The position numbers and the translations under genes are program-made. Shown here piece after piece: positions 7,450 through 15,140 of a stretch of 64,000 bases of DNA. Below the pieces are notes generated by a model. It was not told the DNA's origin. It did not search any database and saw nothing but the letters and a program-made list of their open reading frames with translations. The DNA is from Alkalimonas delamerensis (GTDB taxonomy: Bacteria; Pseudomonadota; Gammaproteobacteria; Enterobacterales; Alteromonadaceae). Every line of letters starts with the position of its first letter. Position 1 is the first letter of the stretch. Location: the NCBI RefSeq assembly GCF_030717955.1, contig NZ_JAUZVY010000002.1, forward strand, positions 62,001 to 126,000, given 5' to 3'.

Positions 7450-9614
7450 TGCGGGTCAGTTTCCTTGCGTTTTTTTGCTTTGGCGCGGGCTATCGCAGCC
7501 GCAATGGCTGCTTTACGCGGATCCTCTGCTGCAGCCGGTGTTTCGACATGTCCATTGCTGTCGCTGGCAGCGGTGTCGGCAGCCGCTTCGGCTTGCTTTT
7601 TTGCCTTGGCACGAGCTACCGCCGCCGCAATGGCGGCTTTGCGCGGATCCTCTACTGCCGCCGGTGTTTCGATCTGTTCAGGGCTGTCGCTGGCAGCGGT
7701 GTCGGCTGCCGCTTCGGCTTGCTTTTTTGCCTTGGCACGAGCTACCGCCGCCGCAATGGCGGCTTTACGCGGATCCTCTACTGCCGCCGGCGTTTCGACC
7801 TGTTCATTGCTGTCGCTGGCAGCGGTGTCGGCTGCCGTATCGGCTTGCTTTTTTGCTTTGGCTCGAGCTACCGCAGCGGCAATGGCGGCTTTTCGCGGGT
7901 CTTGTACTGGCGTGGCTGTTTCGTTGCTGTCGCTGCTGGCAACTGTTTCAGCCGTTGCATCGGTTTGCTTTTTCGCTTTGGCTCGGGCCAGAGCCGCGGC
8001 GATGGCGGCTTTACGTGGGTCTTGGCTTGTTGCCTGAGTGGTCTTTGCAGGCGCTGCGGTAGTCGCAGGCTCAGCTTGAGGCTCCGGGCTTGCTTGCTGC
8101 CCTTTGGCACGGGCCAGCGCAGCGGTGACGGCCTGATCGTTGGCCTGACCTTGTTTGGCGGCACGTTCAGCGGCCAGCTGCTCGTTGCGACGCTGCCGCT
8201 CCAGCTTTTCGGTTTCTAGCCGGATTTTTCTTGCTTCAAAGCGGGCTTTGGCCTGTTCGGCTTTTAACGCTTCACGTTGTTGCTCGCGGATCTCGGCTTT
8301 GGCCACCCGGTAATACTGCACCAGCGGTATTTCGCTGGGGCAGACATAGGCACAGGCGCCACACTCAATGCAGTCGGCCAGGTTGTACTCGTCCAGTTTC
8401 TCGCTGTCTTTGGCTTTGCTAAACCAAAGCAGTTGCTGCGGCAGCAGGCTGGCCGGACAGGCTTCGGCACAAGCCGTGCAGCGAATGCAGGCCATTTCCT
8501 CGCCTGCGGCAGGCAGTTCGTTGCGACTGGGGGCCAGAATGCAGTTGCTGGTTTTAATCACCGGCGCCGACAAGTCGGGTAGGGCAAAGCCCATCATTGG
8601 ACCGCCCATAATCACCCTTTGTTTGCGCTCGGGCTGAAAGCCGCAAAAATGCAGCAGATCGCTCACCGGCGTGCCCAGTGGCACCCAGAGGTTGCGCGGT
8701 TGTTGCAAGGTATCACCGGCGCAGGTGACCACACGGGCAATCAAAGGAATGTCGTCCAGCACTGCCTGGGCAATGGCAAAACAAGTGCCGACATTGAACA
8801 TCATGCAGCCAATATCAATAGGGCGACGGCCATTGGGCACTTCCTGTCCGGTCAGCAATTGAATCAGTTGCTTTTCACCACCAGAAGGGTACTTGGTGGG
8901 TACCACGCGCAAAAACCAGTTATCCCGGCCGCCGATGGCGTGCTGCATCGCTTGAATCGCCTGAGGCTTGTCATCTTCAATCGCAATCAAAACAGCCTTG
9001 GGCGCCAAAATGTGCTGCAGGATCTCAATGCCCTGAACGATGGTTTCGGCCTGCTCCTGCATCAAGGCATCGTCGGCACTGATGTACGGCTCGCACTCCA
9101 CGCCATTGATGATTAAAAACTCCACCGGTTGTTGCACGGCGGATTTTAAACTGGTTGGAAAGCCTGCACCGCCCATACCGGCAATGCCTGCTTGCTGGAT
9201 CCGTTCAAGCAGGCTGGCTGGGGTCCACTGAGCGGAGGGGAGCGGGCTGCGCTCCCGCCACTCGTCCAGGCCATCTGGCTCCAGCACGATGCTAAGCTCT
9301 GGCAAGGCCGATGGGTGAGGGCTGGTGTGTTCTTGTACCGCGAGGATCAGGCCTGAAGTTGGTGCATGCACCGGCACCGACATCGAGCTGTCTATCTGCG
9401 TTAAAGGCTGACCTTTCATCACATGGTCGCCTTTTTGCACCAGGCAACTGCCGGCCACGCCAATGTGTTGGCGCAATGGAAGGTAGAGCCGGTCTGGTAA
9501 CGGCAGGCTGTCGATGCCTTTTTTGCTGAGTACGGCCTTGCGGGTAGGTGGATGGATCCCGCCGGGAAAACTCCACAGCTGTCCTGCAGCAATTTTATCC
9601 AATAACGACTGCAT
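7446..9614 (-). CDS. rsxC: Electron transport complex subunit RsxC with tandem-repeat tail
   Basis: A 722-residue peripheral subunit that carries the NADH/FMN-binding and ferredoxin-like modules of Rsx. The first ~360 residues are the Nqo1-like part (GMGGAGFPTSLK, NGVECEPYISADD). Two 4Fe-4S motifs follow: CIRCTACAEACP near residue 375 and CIECGACAYVCP near residue 415. From about residue 445 the protein becomes a charged Ala/Lys/Arg coiled coil, ending in five near-identical copies beginning DPRKAAIAA with a 40-42 residue period. E. coli RsxC has a related but different Ala-rich tail. The repeats are in frame and the downstream overlap with rsxD is kept, so this is one intact gene. Confidence 0.95.
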   Translation of the reverse strand: MQSLLDKIAAGQLWSFPGGIHPPTRKAVLSKKGIDSLPLPDRLYLPLRQHIGVAGSCLVQKGDHVMKGQPLTQIDSSMSVPVHAPTSGLILAVQEHTSPHPSALPELSIVLEPDGLDEWRERSPLPSAQWTPASLLERIQQAGIAGMGGAGFPTSLKSAVQQPVEFLIINGVECEPYISADDALMQEQAETIVQGIEILQHILAPKAVLIAIEDDKPQAIQAMQHAIGGRDNWFLRVVPTKYPSGGEKQLIQLLTGQEVPNGRRPIDIGCMMFNVGTCFAIAQAVLDDIPLIARVVTCAGDTLQQPRNLWVPLGTPVSDLLHFCGFQPERKQRVIMGGPMMGFALPDLSAPVIKTSNCILAPSRNELPAAGEEMACIRCTACAEACPASLLPQQLLWFSKAKDSEKLDEYNLADCIECGACAYVCPSEIPLVQYYRVAKAEIREQQREALKAEQAKARFEARKIRLETEKLERQRRNEQLAAERAAKQGQANDQAVTAALARAKGQQASPEPQAEPATTAAPAKTTQATSQDPRKAAIAAALARAKAKKQTDATAETVASSDSNETATPVQDPRKAAIAAAVARAKAKKQADTAADTAASDSNEQVETPAAVEDPRKAAIAAAVARAKAKKQAEAAADTAASDSPEQIETPAAVEDPRKAAIAAAVARAKAKKQAEAAADTAASDSNGHVETPAAAEDPRKAAIAAAIARAKAKKRKETDPQ
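7465..8040 (-). repeat. rsxC: Five tandem 120-126 bp repeats inside rsxC
   Basis: Equivalent DPR codons occur at 7518, 7644, 7770, 7896 and 8016 (left-most base, plus strand), so the spacing is 126, 126, 126 and 120 bp, or 42, 42, 42 and 40 codons. The central copies are nearly identical at DNA level, including the GGATCC at three junctions, which points to recent duplication by slippage or recombination. The last copy before the stop is truncated. This run can gain or lose copies between strains without breaking the frame. Confidence 0.9.
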
Positions 9615-10168
9615 TAATCGGCCTCAATCATTCGTACTGGGATGCTGTTAAAATCCCATTTCCAGCGCTCCGGGGTCTCAGGCAGCGGGATCATGTCGAT
9701 GCAATCCACCGGACAGGGCTCGACACAAAGATCGCAGCCAGTGCACTCATCGGCAATCACCGTATGCATTTGGCGGGTTGCCCCGACAATGGCATCGACC
9801 GGGCAGGCCTGGATGCATTTGGTGCAACCAATGCACTCGTCTTCCCGAATAAAGGCGACTTTCTTCACCGCATTTTGTGCTTCTTCGTGCAAAGGCTTGG
9901 CTTCAACCCCCATCAAATCAGCCAGCTTGCGGACGGTGGCTTCACCACCGGGTGGGCACTTGTTGATGTCGTCGCCGTTGGCAATGGCCTCGGCATAAGG
10001 CCGGCACCCGGGATAGCCACATTGACCGCACTGCGTTTGCGGCAACAAGTCGTCTATTTGTTCGACCAGTGGATCACTTTCCACCCGGAAACGAATGGCG
10101 GCATAGCCCAGAATTGCGCCGAAAACCAGCGCCAGCGCACCTAAAATCAGTAAAGCAGTGGTGATCAT
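9614..10168 (-). CDS. rsxB: Electron transport complex subunit RsxB (ferredoxin)
   Basis: A 184-residue iron-sulfur subunit. It has an N-terminal membrane helix (about residues 5-25), then a 4Fe-4S motif of the CGQCGYPGCRPYAEAI type around residue 48, and two bacterial ferredoxin motifs, CIGCTKCIQACPVDAI and CTGCDLCVEPCPVDCI. It relays electrons between RsxC and the membrane subunits. It overlaps its neighbours by a single base on each side (rsxA stop and rsxC start), so the whole operon is tightly coupled. Length is slightly under the E. coli protein. Confidence 0.96.
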   Translation of the reverse strand: MITTALLILGALALVFGAILGYAAIRFRVESDPLVEQIDDLLPQTQCGQCGYPGCRPYAEAIANGDDINKCPPGGEATVRKLADLMGVEAKPLHEEAQNAVKKVAFIREDECIGCTKCIQACPVDAIVGATRQMHTVIADECTGCDLCVEPCPVDCIDMIPLPETPERWKWDFNSIPVRMIEAD

Positions 10169-10749
10169 CAGCGTGTCACCAAACCGGTAAAGCCCATAAA
10201 GGCCAGCGACATCAAGCCTGCCGTTACCATGGCGATGGCGGCGCCGCGAAAGGCCACCGGCACATCGGCCGCTGCCAGACGTTCACGCATGGCGGCAAAG
10301 AGGATCAGCACCAGTGAAAAGCCGGCAGCAGCGCCAAAGCCAAACACCAGTGATTGGACAAAGTTGTAGCCGGCATTGACGTTGAGCAAGGCGACACCAA
10401 GTACTGCGCAGTTGGTAGTAATCAGCGGCAGAAAGATCCCCAGCAAACGGTAAAGTGTTGGGCTGGTTTTGTGCACCACCATCTCGGTAAATTGCACCAC
10501 CACCGCGATGACCAAAATAAAGCTTAAGGTCCGAAGGTAGAGCAAATCGAATGGGGCCAGCAGGTAGTGATCCACCAGGTAGCTGCAAACCGAAGCCAGG
10601 GTCAGTACAAAGGTGGTTGCCAGCGACATGCCGATGGCGGTTTCCAGCTTGCCGGAAACCCCCATGAAAGGGCAAAGCCCCAAAAATTTCACCAGCACAA
10701 AGTTATTGACCAGCACGGTACTGATAAGCAGAAGTAAAAATTCGGTCAT
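10168..10749 (-). CDS. rsxA: Electron transport complex subunit RsxA
   Basis: A 193-residue inner-membrane subunit of Rsx, the same length as in E. coli. It has six membrane segments and the family signatures NNFVLVKFLGLCPFMGVSG at the N-terminus (contains NFVLVKFLGLCPF) and LPLITTNCAVLGVAL in the middle; the cysteines in these two runs are those proposed to hold the membrane iron-sulfur centre together with RsxE. It is the first gene of rsxABCDGE-nth. The ~105 bp between it and the csrD-like gene should hold the operon promoter or a read-through region; I cannot identify a clear promoter there. Confidence 0.96.
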   Translation of the reverse strand: MTEFLLLLISTVLVNNFVLVKFLGLCPFMGVSGKLETAIGMSLATTFVLTLASVCSYLVDHYLLAPFDLLYLRTLSFILVIAVVVQFTEMVVHKTSPTLYRLLGIFLPLITTNCAVLGVALLNVNAGYNFVQSLVFGFGAAAGFSLVLILFAAMRERLAAADVPVAFRGAAIAMVTAGLMSLAFMGFTGLVTR

Positions 10750-10854
10750 AGTGTTCAGGTTGCTGACGTAAGGGCGCTATTATGCGCTGAAGCCAGCCGG
10801 ATAACAACCGACAGCCAGTAGGGTTATCCGTTGGCTGTCGGTGAAAAGCCGGCT

Positions 10855-12777
10855 TTAAAGTGGGTTGGGTTTACCGATGTAATAGCCCTGACAGCCATCC
10901 ATAAACAAGGAGTCGAGCATGTGCTTTTCTTCCTGGGTTTCAACCGACTCGGCAAAAACACTGACGCCGATGCGATGTGCCAGATCGATCATTAGCCGCA
11001 AGAAGTATTGGTTGTTCTTGTCGTCGTCGATATGGCGGGTGTAGCTGCCATCCATTTTAATATGGTCTGGTTTCAGTTCGCGGAAGAACTTGAAGGACGT
11101 AATGCCAACGCCAAACTTTTCTACCGTGACTCTGGCACCAGCACGGTGCGCCATATCAATAAAACGCTTGCTGGTTTTCAGGTTTTGTTGCATACCAAAC
11201 TCGGTGACTTCAAAAATAAGTCGGGATGCAATGGTGGCATCTTTCAGCAAACGGCGCTCCAGCCAAATGACAAACTGGTCATCGTGCACAGAGCGGTTGG
11301 ATAAATTGAGACCGAAATACTGATCCTGCAGGTTTTTGTTTTTAATGGTGGTCAGGGCCGTTTCGATGATCAAACGATCCACGGCAATAATCCGGTCCAG
11401 TTTTTCAGCCATCGCCAGAAAGGAAGCTGTTGGCAGCACCTGATTTTCCTGGGTTTTAAAGCGGACTAAAATTTCTGAGTAAGCATTGCCTGTTCGCTTG
11501 GCGGGTTGAATGCTTTGCGCCAGCAAGCTGATGCGATTGTTCGCAAGCACATCATCAATCACATTGCGCCAGTTTTGATTGCCATAGCCATAGCTTGCGG
11601 TTTCCAGGCCTGCCGACTCTTTTTGTAAATGCCAGGCATTGGCTTGTTTGGTTTGAGCCAGGCTGATGGAGGTATCAGCAATGGCCAGCAGCTCGCCCAA
11701 AGCGCGGCCATTTTCGTAGCTCACCAGCCCGGTGTAAGCGACGGACTCCAGCTCCGCAGTTTGCTGATACTGATTCAGTCGGCTCTGCAACTGGACGGCA
11801 AAGTTTTCTGCCTCTTTGGCGGTGACTCTTGGCAACAAGATGCCAAAGTCTGAGCTGTTCAAACGGTACAACTGTGCGCCACTGTAGGAGCGCACCAACT
11901 TATCGAGAATGGCACAGACTTCCTGAATGTATTTGTCGCCTTCCTGATAGCCACGGGTTTGGTTTAAGCTTTGCAGCTCAGTACATCGGGTGATGGCAAA
12001 GATGCCGAAGTCGACTTTGCCATCCTGAGTCAGCTGTTCTTCATAGTGCTGAACAAAGCGGTTGCGGTTGGGTAAGCCGGTGACGGTATCTTTGTAGGCA
12101 TCCTCTGTGACCTGGCGGGCATTGGCTGACAGCTCACTGAATTTCTTGACGGTGCTTTGAGCCAACTGCTCCAGTTTTTCAACGGTACCTGCAAAGCCTT
12201 CTGGACGAAGCTCAATAGGGATGGATTCCGATGGCGCCTGAGTAAGCTGCTCGATCAGCGTGTTCAGTTGATGGCTGCTGCGTTGAAAACTAAAGCGTTG
12301 CAGCCAGAATAGCACAGGCGCCAGCAGCAAGCTTATGAGGAGAATTAGAGCCAGGCTATGTTGCAATTGCCGGTTCGTGGCTGCCAGCAGATCACTGTGG
12401 TTGTATGTAAAACGAAGTTGTAAGCCGGTAGCCGGATCTTGAATGCGCAAGCTTTGCGGCTGCCAGTCTTGCCAGTTTAGCAGGGCAGCGGTCAGTCCGC
12501 TATCCCGGCTTGGGTTGTTGAACTGAAATAAGGAGGTGCCATTGGCATCACTGATAACCAGCTGCTGCAGTGCTTGAGTTTGTCGTAAGCTTGAGCCCAG
12601 TTCTTCTGCATCCTCGTCCGAGGTGCCGACCAGCAGTTGCTGCAGCAGCCTGCTGGTTTGTCGCTCTGTCTGTTCCACCTGATTGCTGAAAGCATTTAAG
12701 TGAAACATGGCTATCAGAGCACTTAGCAGCGCAGCAAAAAGCAACTGGATAAAAAGAAGCTGTAACATTGTTTTCAT
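10855..12777 (-). CDS. csrD: CsrD-like protein with degenerate GGDEF and EAL domains
   Basis: A 640-residue membrane protein: helix 1 (about 5-25), a periplasmic region of ~110 residues, helix 2 (about 140-160), a linker, then GGDEF-like and EAL-like domains. The GGDEF signature is replaced by NSSDF, so no cyclase activity is expected. In the EAL part the motif reads EIL, and the paired metal-binding aspartates of DDFG are replaced (VEKFGVG), so hydrolysis is also unlikely. Length, architecture and the SSDF-type sequence (HRSDF in E. coli) match CsrD, which targets CsrB/CsrC RNAs to RNase E. A LapD-like c-di-GMP receptor is the main alternative. Confidence 0.65.
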   Translation of the reverse strand: MKTMLQLLFIQLLFAALLSALIAMFHLNAFSNQVEQTERQTSRLLQQLLVGTSDEDAEELGSSLRQTQALQQLVISDANGTSLFQFNNPSRDSGLTAALLNWQDWQPQSLRIQDPATGLQLRFTYNHSDLLAATNRQLQHSLALILLISLLLAPVLFWLQRFSFQRSSHQLNTLIEQLTQAPSESIPIELRPEGFAGTVEKLEQLAQSTVKKFSELSANARQVTEDAYKDTVTGLPNRNRFVQHYEEQLTQDGKVDFGIFAITRCTELQSLNQTRGYQEGDKYIQEVCAILDKLVRSYSGAQLYRLNSSDFGILLPRVTAKEAENFAVQLQSRLNQYQQTAELESVAYTGLVSYENGRALGELLAIADTSISLAQTKQANAWHLQKESAGLETASYGYGNQNWRNVIDDVLANNRISLLAQSIQPAKRTGNAYSEILVRFKTQENQVLPTASFLAMAEKLDRIIAVDRLIIETALTTIKNKNLQDQYFGLNLSNRSVHDDQFVIWLERRLLKDATIASRLIFEVTEFGMQQNLKTSKRFIDMAHRAGARVTVEKFGVGITSFKFFRELKPDHIKMDGSYTRHIDDDKNNQYFLRLMIDLAHRIGVSVFAESVETQEEKHMLDSLFMDGCQGYYIGKPNPL

Positions 12778-13012
12778 CGGCTAACCACCTGCATCAATTT
12801 AATAGCGTTGTCGGATGCGTCCGTGTGGAAGAATGACGTATAGATATCCAAGTGAAAGCCTCATCGTTAGGACACCCTTTTTAGAGTTCACTTAGTATAG
12901 TTATAGTCCTTTGCCCTGAATTAAAGCAAAAAATTGTGCAAAAATAAATCTTTATCGAAGAATTTAAAGATGAAAGCCTAATATTGGGGGGCAGGATGTA
13001 GAGTCTTTTGTA

Positions 13013-13089
13013 TGGCTCCCCAGGTTGGGCTCGAACCAACGACCTACGGATTAACAGTCCGCCGCTCTAACCAGCTGAGCTACTGAGGA
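13013..13089 (-). tRNA. tRNA-Asn (GTT), copy 3 in transcription order
   Basis: A 77-base cloverleaf on the minus strand. The acceptor stem TCCTCAG pairs with CTGGGGA, the anticodon loop CTGTTAA gives anticodon GTT, the T-loop is GTTCGAA, and CCA is encoded. It differs from the other two copies by one base in the D arm (AGCTGG against AGTTGG). Confidence 0.96.
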
Positions 13090-13114
13090 ATTTTGATGCT
13101 TTGTGCAAGGGGGG

Positions 13115-13191
13115 TGGCTCCCCAGGTTGGGCTCGAACCAACGACCTACGGATTAACAGTCCGCCGCTCTAACCAACTGAGCTACTGAGGA
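13115..13191 (-). tRNA. tRNA-Asn (GTT), copy 2 in transcription order
   Basis: A 77-base cloverleaf with the same acceptor stem, GTT anticodon, T-loop and encoded CCA as the neighbouring copies. It is separated from them by spacers of 24-25 bases, so the three are transcribed as one unit and processed. Confidence 0.96.
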
Positions 13192-13215
13192 ATTGCACTA
13201 TGGTTGTGTTGCTGT

Positions 13216-13292
13216 TGGCTCCCCAGGTTGGGCTCGAACCAACGACCTACGGATTAACAGTCCGCCGCTCTAACCAACTGAGCTACTGAGGA
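13216..13292 (-). tRNA. tRNA-Asn (GTT), copy 1 in transcription order
   Basis: First of three tandem tRNA-Asn genes on the minus strand, 77 bases with encoded CCA, anticodon GTT within CTGTTAA. A strong promoter lies 20 bases upstream. Confidence 0.96.
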
Positions 13293-13311
13293 ACAGCAAA
13301 CAACGGCGGCA

Positions 13312-13340
13312 ATACTAATGCCAGTGCAGAACCCTGTCAA
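13312..13340 (-). promoter_or_regulatory. Promoter of the tRNA-Asn cluster
   Basis: Read on the minus strand, TTGACA (13340-13335) and TAGTAT (13317-13312) are 17 bp apart. The bases after the -10 are GC-rich (TGCCGCCG), the discriminator type that makes stable-RNA promoters sensitive to ppGpp. The tRNA begins 20 bases after the -10. Confidence 0.7.
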
Positions 13341-13452
13341 CAGGAAAGCCTGCTCATTTTTGCTTTTTCCAACTGCTTGAATACAGATTGTGCAACTGCC
13401 GTTCGGCTGGGTGGAAAAATCGGTACCAATTACCAATAAAAATGCCACCAAC

Positions 13453-13485
13453 CAGACTTACCCACAGAAGTTGTGGGTAAGTCTG
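13453..13485. repeat. Perfect 14-bp inverted repeat, 5-base loop
   Basis: CAGACTTACCCACA (13453-13466) and TGTGGGTAAGTCTG (13472-13485) are exact complements with the loop GAAGT. It lies in the gap between the tRNA-Asn promoter and the MATE gene. There is no T-run right after it on either strand, although TTTTTA begins about ten bases beyond it on the minus strand. It may be a terminator, a protein-binding site, or an RNA hairpin. Confidence 0.6.
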
Positions 13486-13769
13486 TGAGTTATCTGGTTA
13501 TGGTATCGTTAAAGGTAGGAAATACAAGGCGTACAGCTTGGTCAAGAGGCTAAGTGTAAAATAATTTCTTGTTATTTATCAGTCGCTTGGTGGTTTTTGG
13601 GTGGTGGACTGAAGAGCGGGCTGAGGTAAGGCAAAAGATTTAACTTGTCTGCAGAGGTGTGGACTAAATTACGAATTGTGATATCTGTGTCAGCTTTCTA
13701 AGCACTGCCGTGGTATCAGCGGCTGCTTTTCATTACAATAGCGCCTCCCAGGTGCAACCGGTTGCAGGC

Positions 13770-15140
13770 ATGGCCGTTCCAAACAAAGGCGCGTTGTTAC
13801 AGAATGATATTGGCTCAACACTGTACCGGATGACGGTACCGATGCTGTTTGGCATGTTGACGCTGATGAGCTTCAATCTGGTGGATACCTTTTTTATTAG
13901 TCTGTTGGGTACGCATGAGCTTGCTGCCATCAGTTTCACCTTCCCGATTACCTTTACCATGATTAGTCTCGCCATTGGCCTTGGCATTGGCACCTCTGCG
14001 ATCATTGCCAAGGCTTTGGGACGTGAGCAGTATGACACGGCAAGAGCCGATGCTTTAGCAGCGCTGTGGTTGGCTGCTTTTTTGATGCTGCTGCTGTCGC
14101 TTTTGGTGTGGTGGTTTCACGATGCTTTGTTTCGTTTGTTGGGGGCCAGTGACGATATTTTGCCACTGATCCGTCAGTATATGCTGATTTGGCTGGCAGG
14201 TGCTGTGTTTTTGATGACCCCAATGATTGGTAACAGTATTTTGCGTGCCGCCGGTGATACCCGCTTGCCAGCCTGGATTATGGCTACCGGCGGTTTGGTG
14301 AACGCGGTGCTGGATCCTGTGCTGATTTTTGGCCTGGGGCCTTTCCCGGAGTTGGGCATGCAAGGTGCTGCTTTGGCCAGTGTGGTGTCCTGGCTGTGTG
14401 GCAGTCTGGCTGTGCTCTTTGTGTTGCGACAGCGCCAGTTGGTTGAACGGTGTTGGCTTCAGCTGCGTCAGGCGCTGCCGATTTACCGCAAAATTTTGCG
14501 CATTGGCTTTCCGGCGGCTGGAGCCAATATGCTGACACCAATCGCTATGGCGGTGTTGACGGCCATGGTGGCGGGTTACGGGCCTGAGGCGGTAGCAGCT
14601 TTTGGCGTTGGGATCCGGTTGGAAAGCATGGCGTGCCTGGTGATTTTGGCCTTGTCCACCACCTTGCCACCTTTGGTCAGTCAAAATTATGGTGCCGGCT
14701 TGCTTGGCCGGGTAAGGCAGGCCTACCAGCTTAGTCTTGGCTTTATTGTACGCTGGCAACTGCTTGTCTATGTTGTTTTGGCTTTATTGGCCATTCCGCT
14801 CAGTCGGTTGTTTTCGGCGGATCCTGTTGTGCAGCAGTGGATCCAATGGTTTTTATGGATCCTGCCACTAGGCTATGGCCTGCAGGGTTTGATTATTTTA
14901 ACCAATTCGTCGCTGAATGCGCTGCACCTGCCCTTGCAAGCACTGGTGCTCAGCATCTGTCGTTTGTTTGTTTTTTATCTGCCCTTCGCCTGGTTGGGGA
15001 GCCAGTTTGCTGGTTTGGTTGGCTTGTTTATTGGCTGTGTCTTGGCCAATCTTTGCATGTCGGCGCTTAGCTACTGCTGGTTTCATCGCGCTTTGCAGCA
15101 GCTGAACCAGGCACAGCCGCAGCAGGAGGTAACAGGATGA
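13770..15140 (+). CDS. MATE family multidrug/metabolite exporter
   Basis: A 456-residue inner-membrane exporter with twelve predicted membrane segments in two related halves. The first half carries the typical VPMLFGMLTLMSFNLVDTFF-type helix (seen as SFNLVDTFFISLLGTHELAA) and the second half the FPAAGANMLTPIAMAVLT and LESMACLVILALSTTLPPLVSQN-type helices (part: ALSTTLPPLVSQNYGAG). MATE proteins exchange cations for drugs or metabolites; the substrate cannot be read from sequence. I chose the ATG at 13770 because it gives the usual length; a GTG at 13710 would add 20 residues. Its stop overlaps the uvrB start, so the two are translationally coupled. Confidence 0.85.
   Translation: MAVPNKGALLQNDIGSTLYRMTVPMLFGMLTLMSFNLVDTFFISLLGTHELAAISFTFPITFTMISLAIGLGIGTSAIIAKALGREQYDTARADALAALWLAAFLMLLLSLLVWWFHDALFRLLGASDDILPLIRQYMLIWLAGAVFLMTPMIGNSILRAAGDTRLPAWIMATGGLVNAVLDPVLIFGLGPFPELGMQGAALASVVSWLCGSLAVLFVLRQRQLVERCWLQLRQALPIYRKILRIGFPAAGANMLTPIAMAVLTAMVAGYGPEAVAAFGVGIRLESMACLVILALSTTLPPLVSQNYGAGLLGRVRQAYQLSLGFIVRWQLLVYVVLALLAIPLSRLFSADPVVQQWIQWFLWILPLGYGLQGLIILTNSSLNALHLPLQALVLSICRLFVFYLPFAWLGSQFAGLVGLFIGCVLANLCMSALSYCWFHRALQQLNQAQPQQEVTG

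Larger units (their letters stand above)
13293..13769. other. Intergenic region between tRNA-Asn cluster and MATE gene
   Basis: A 477-bp gap between divergent units. It holds the tRNA promoter at one end and a perfect 14-bp inverted repeat at 13453-13485. In the rest I see no gene, no further RNA and no clear promoter for the MATE-uvrB operon. The MATE frame is open from a GTG at 13710, so the last 60 bases may be coding. Confidence 0.6.

Noticed and set aside
7425..8219. Repeated plus-strand open frames and a CRISPR-like periodic array
   Set aside because: The 126-bp period is coding repetition in rsxC, in frame and without repeat-spacer structure; the plus-strand frames are shadows.
13013..13292. 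A tRNA-linked integrated element
   Set aside because: No integrase, direct repeat of a tRNA 3' end outside the tandem genes, or phage-like genes on either side.
13600..13770. A LexA (SOS) box before the MATE-uvrB operon
   Set aside because: I searched for CTGT-N8-ACAG upstream of the operon and in the end of the MATE gene; the nearest candidate, near 15105, has the wrong spacing.
14055..14759. A 234-codon minus-strand frame opposite the MATE gene
   Set aside because: Gln/His-rich shadow of a membrane protein gene; no ribosome site.
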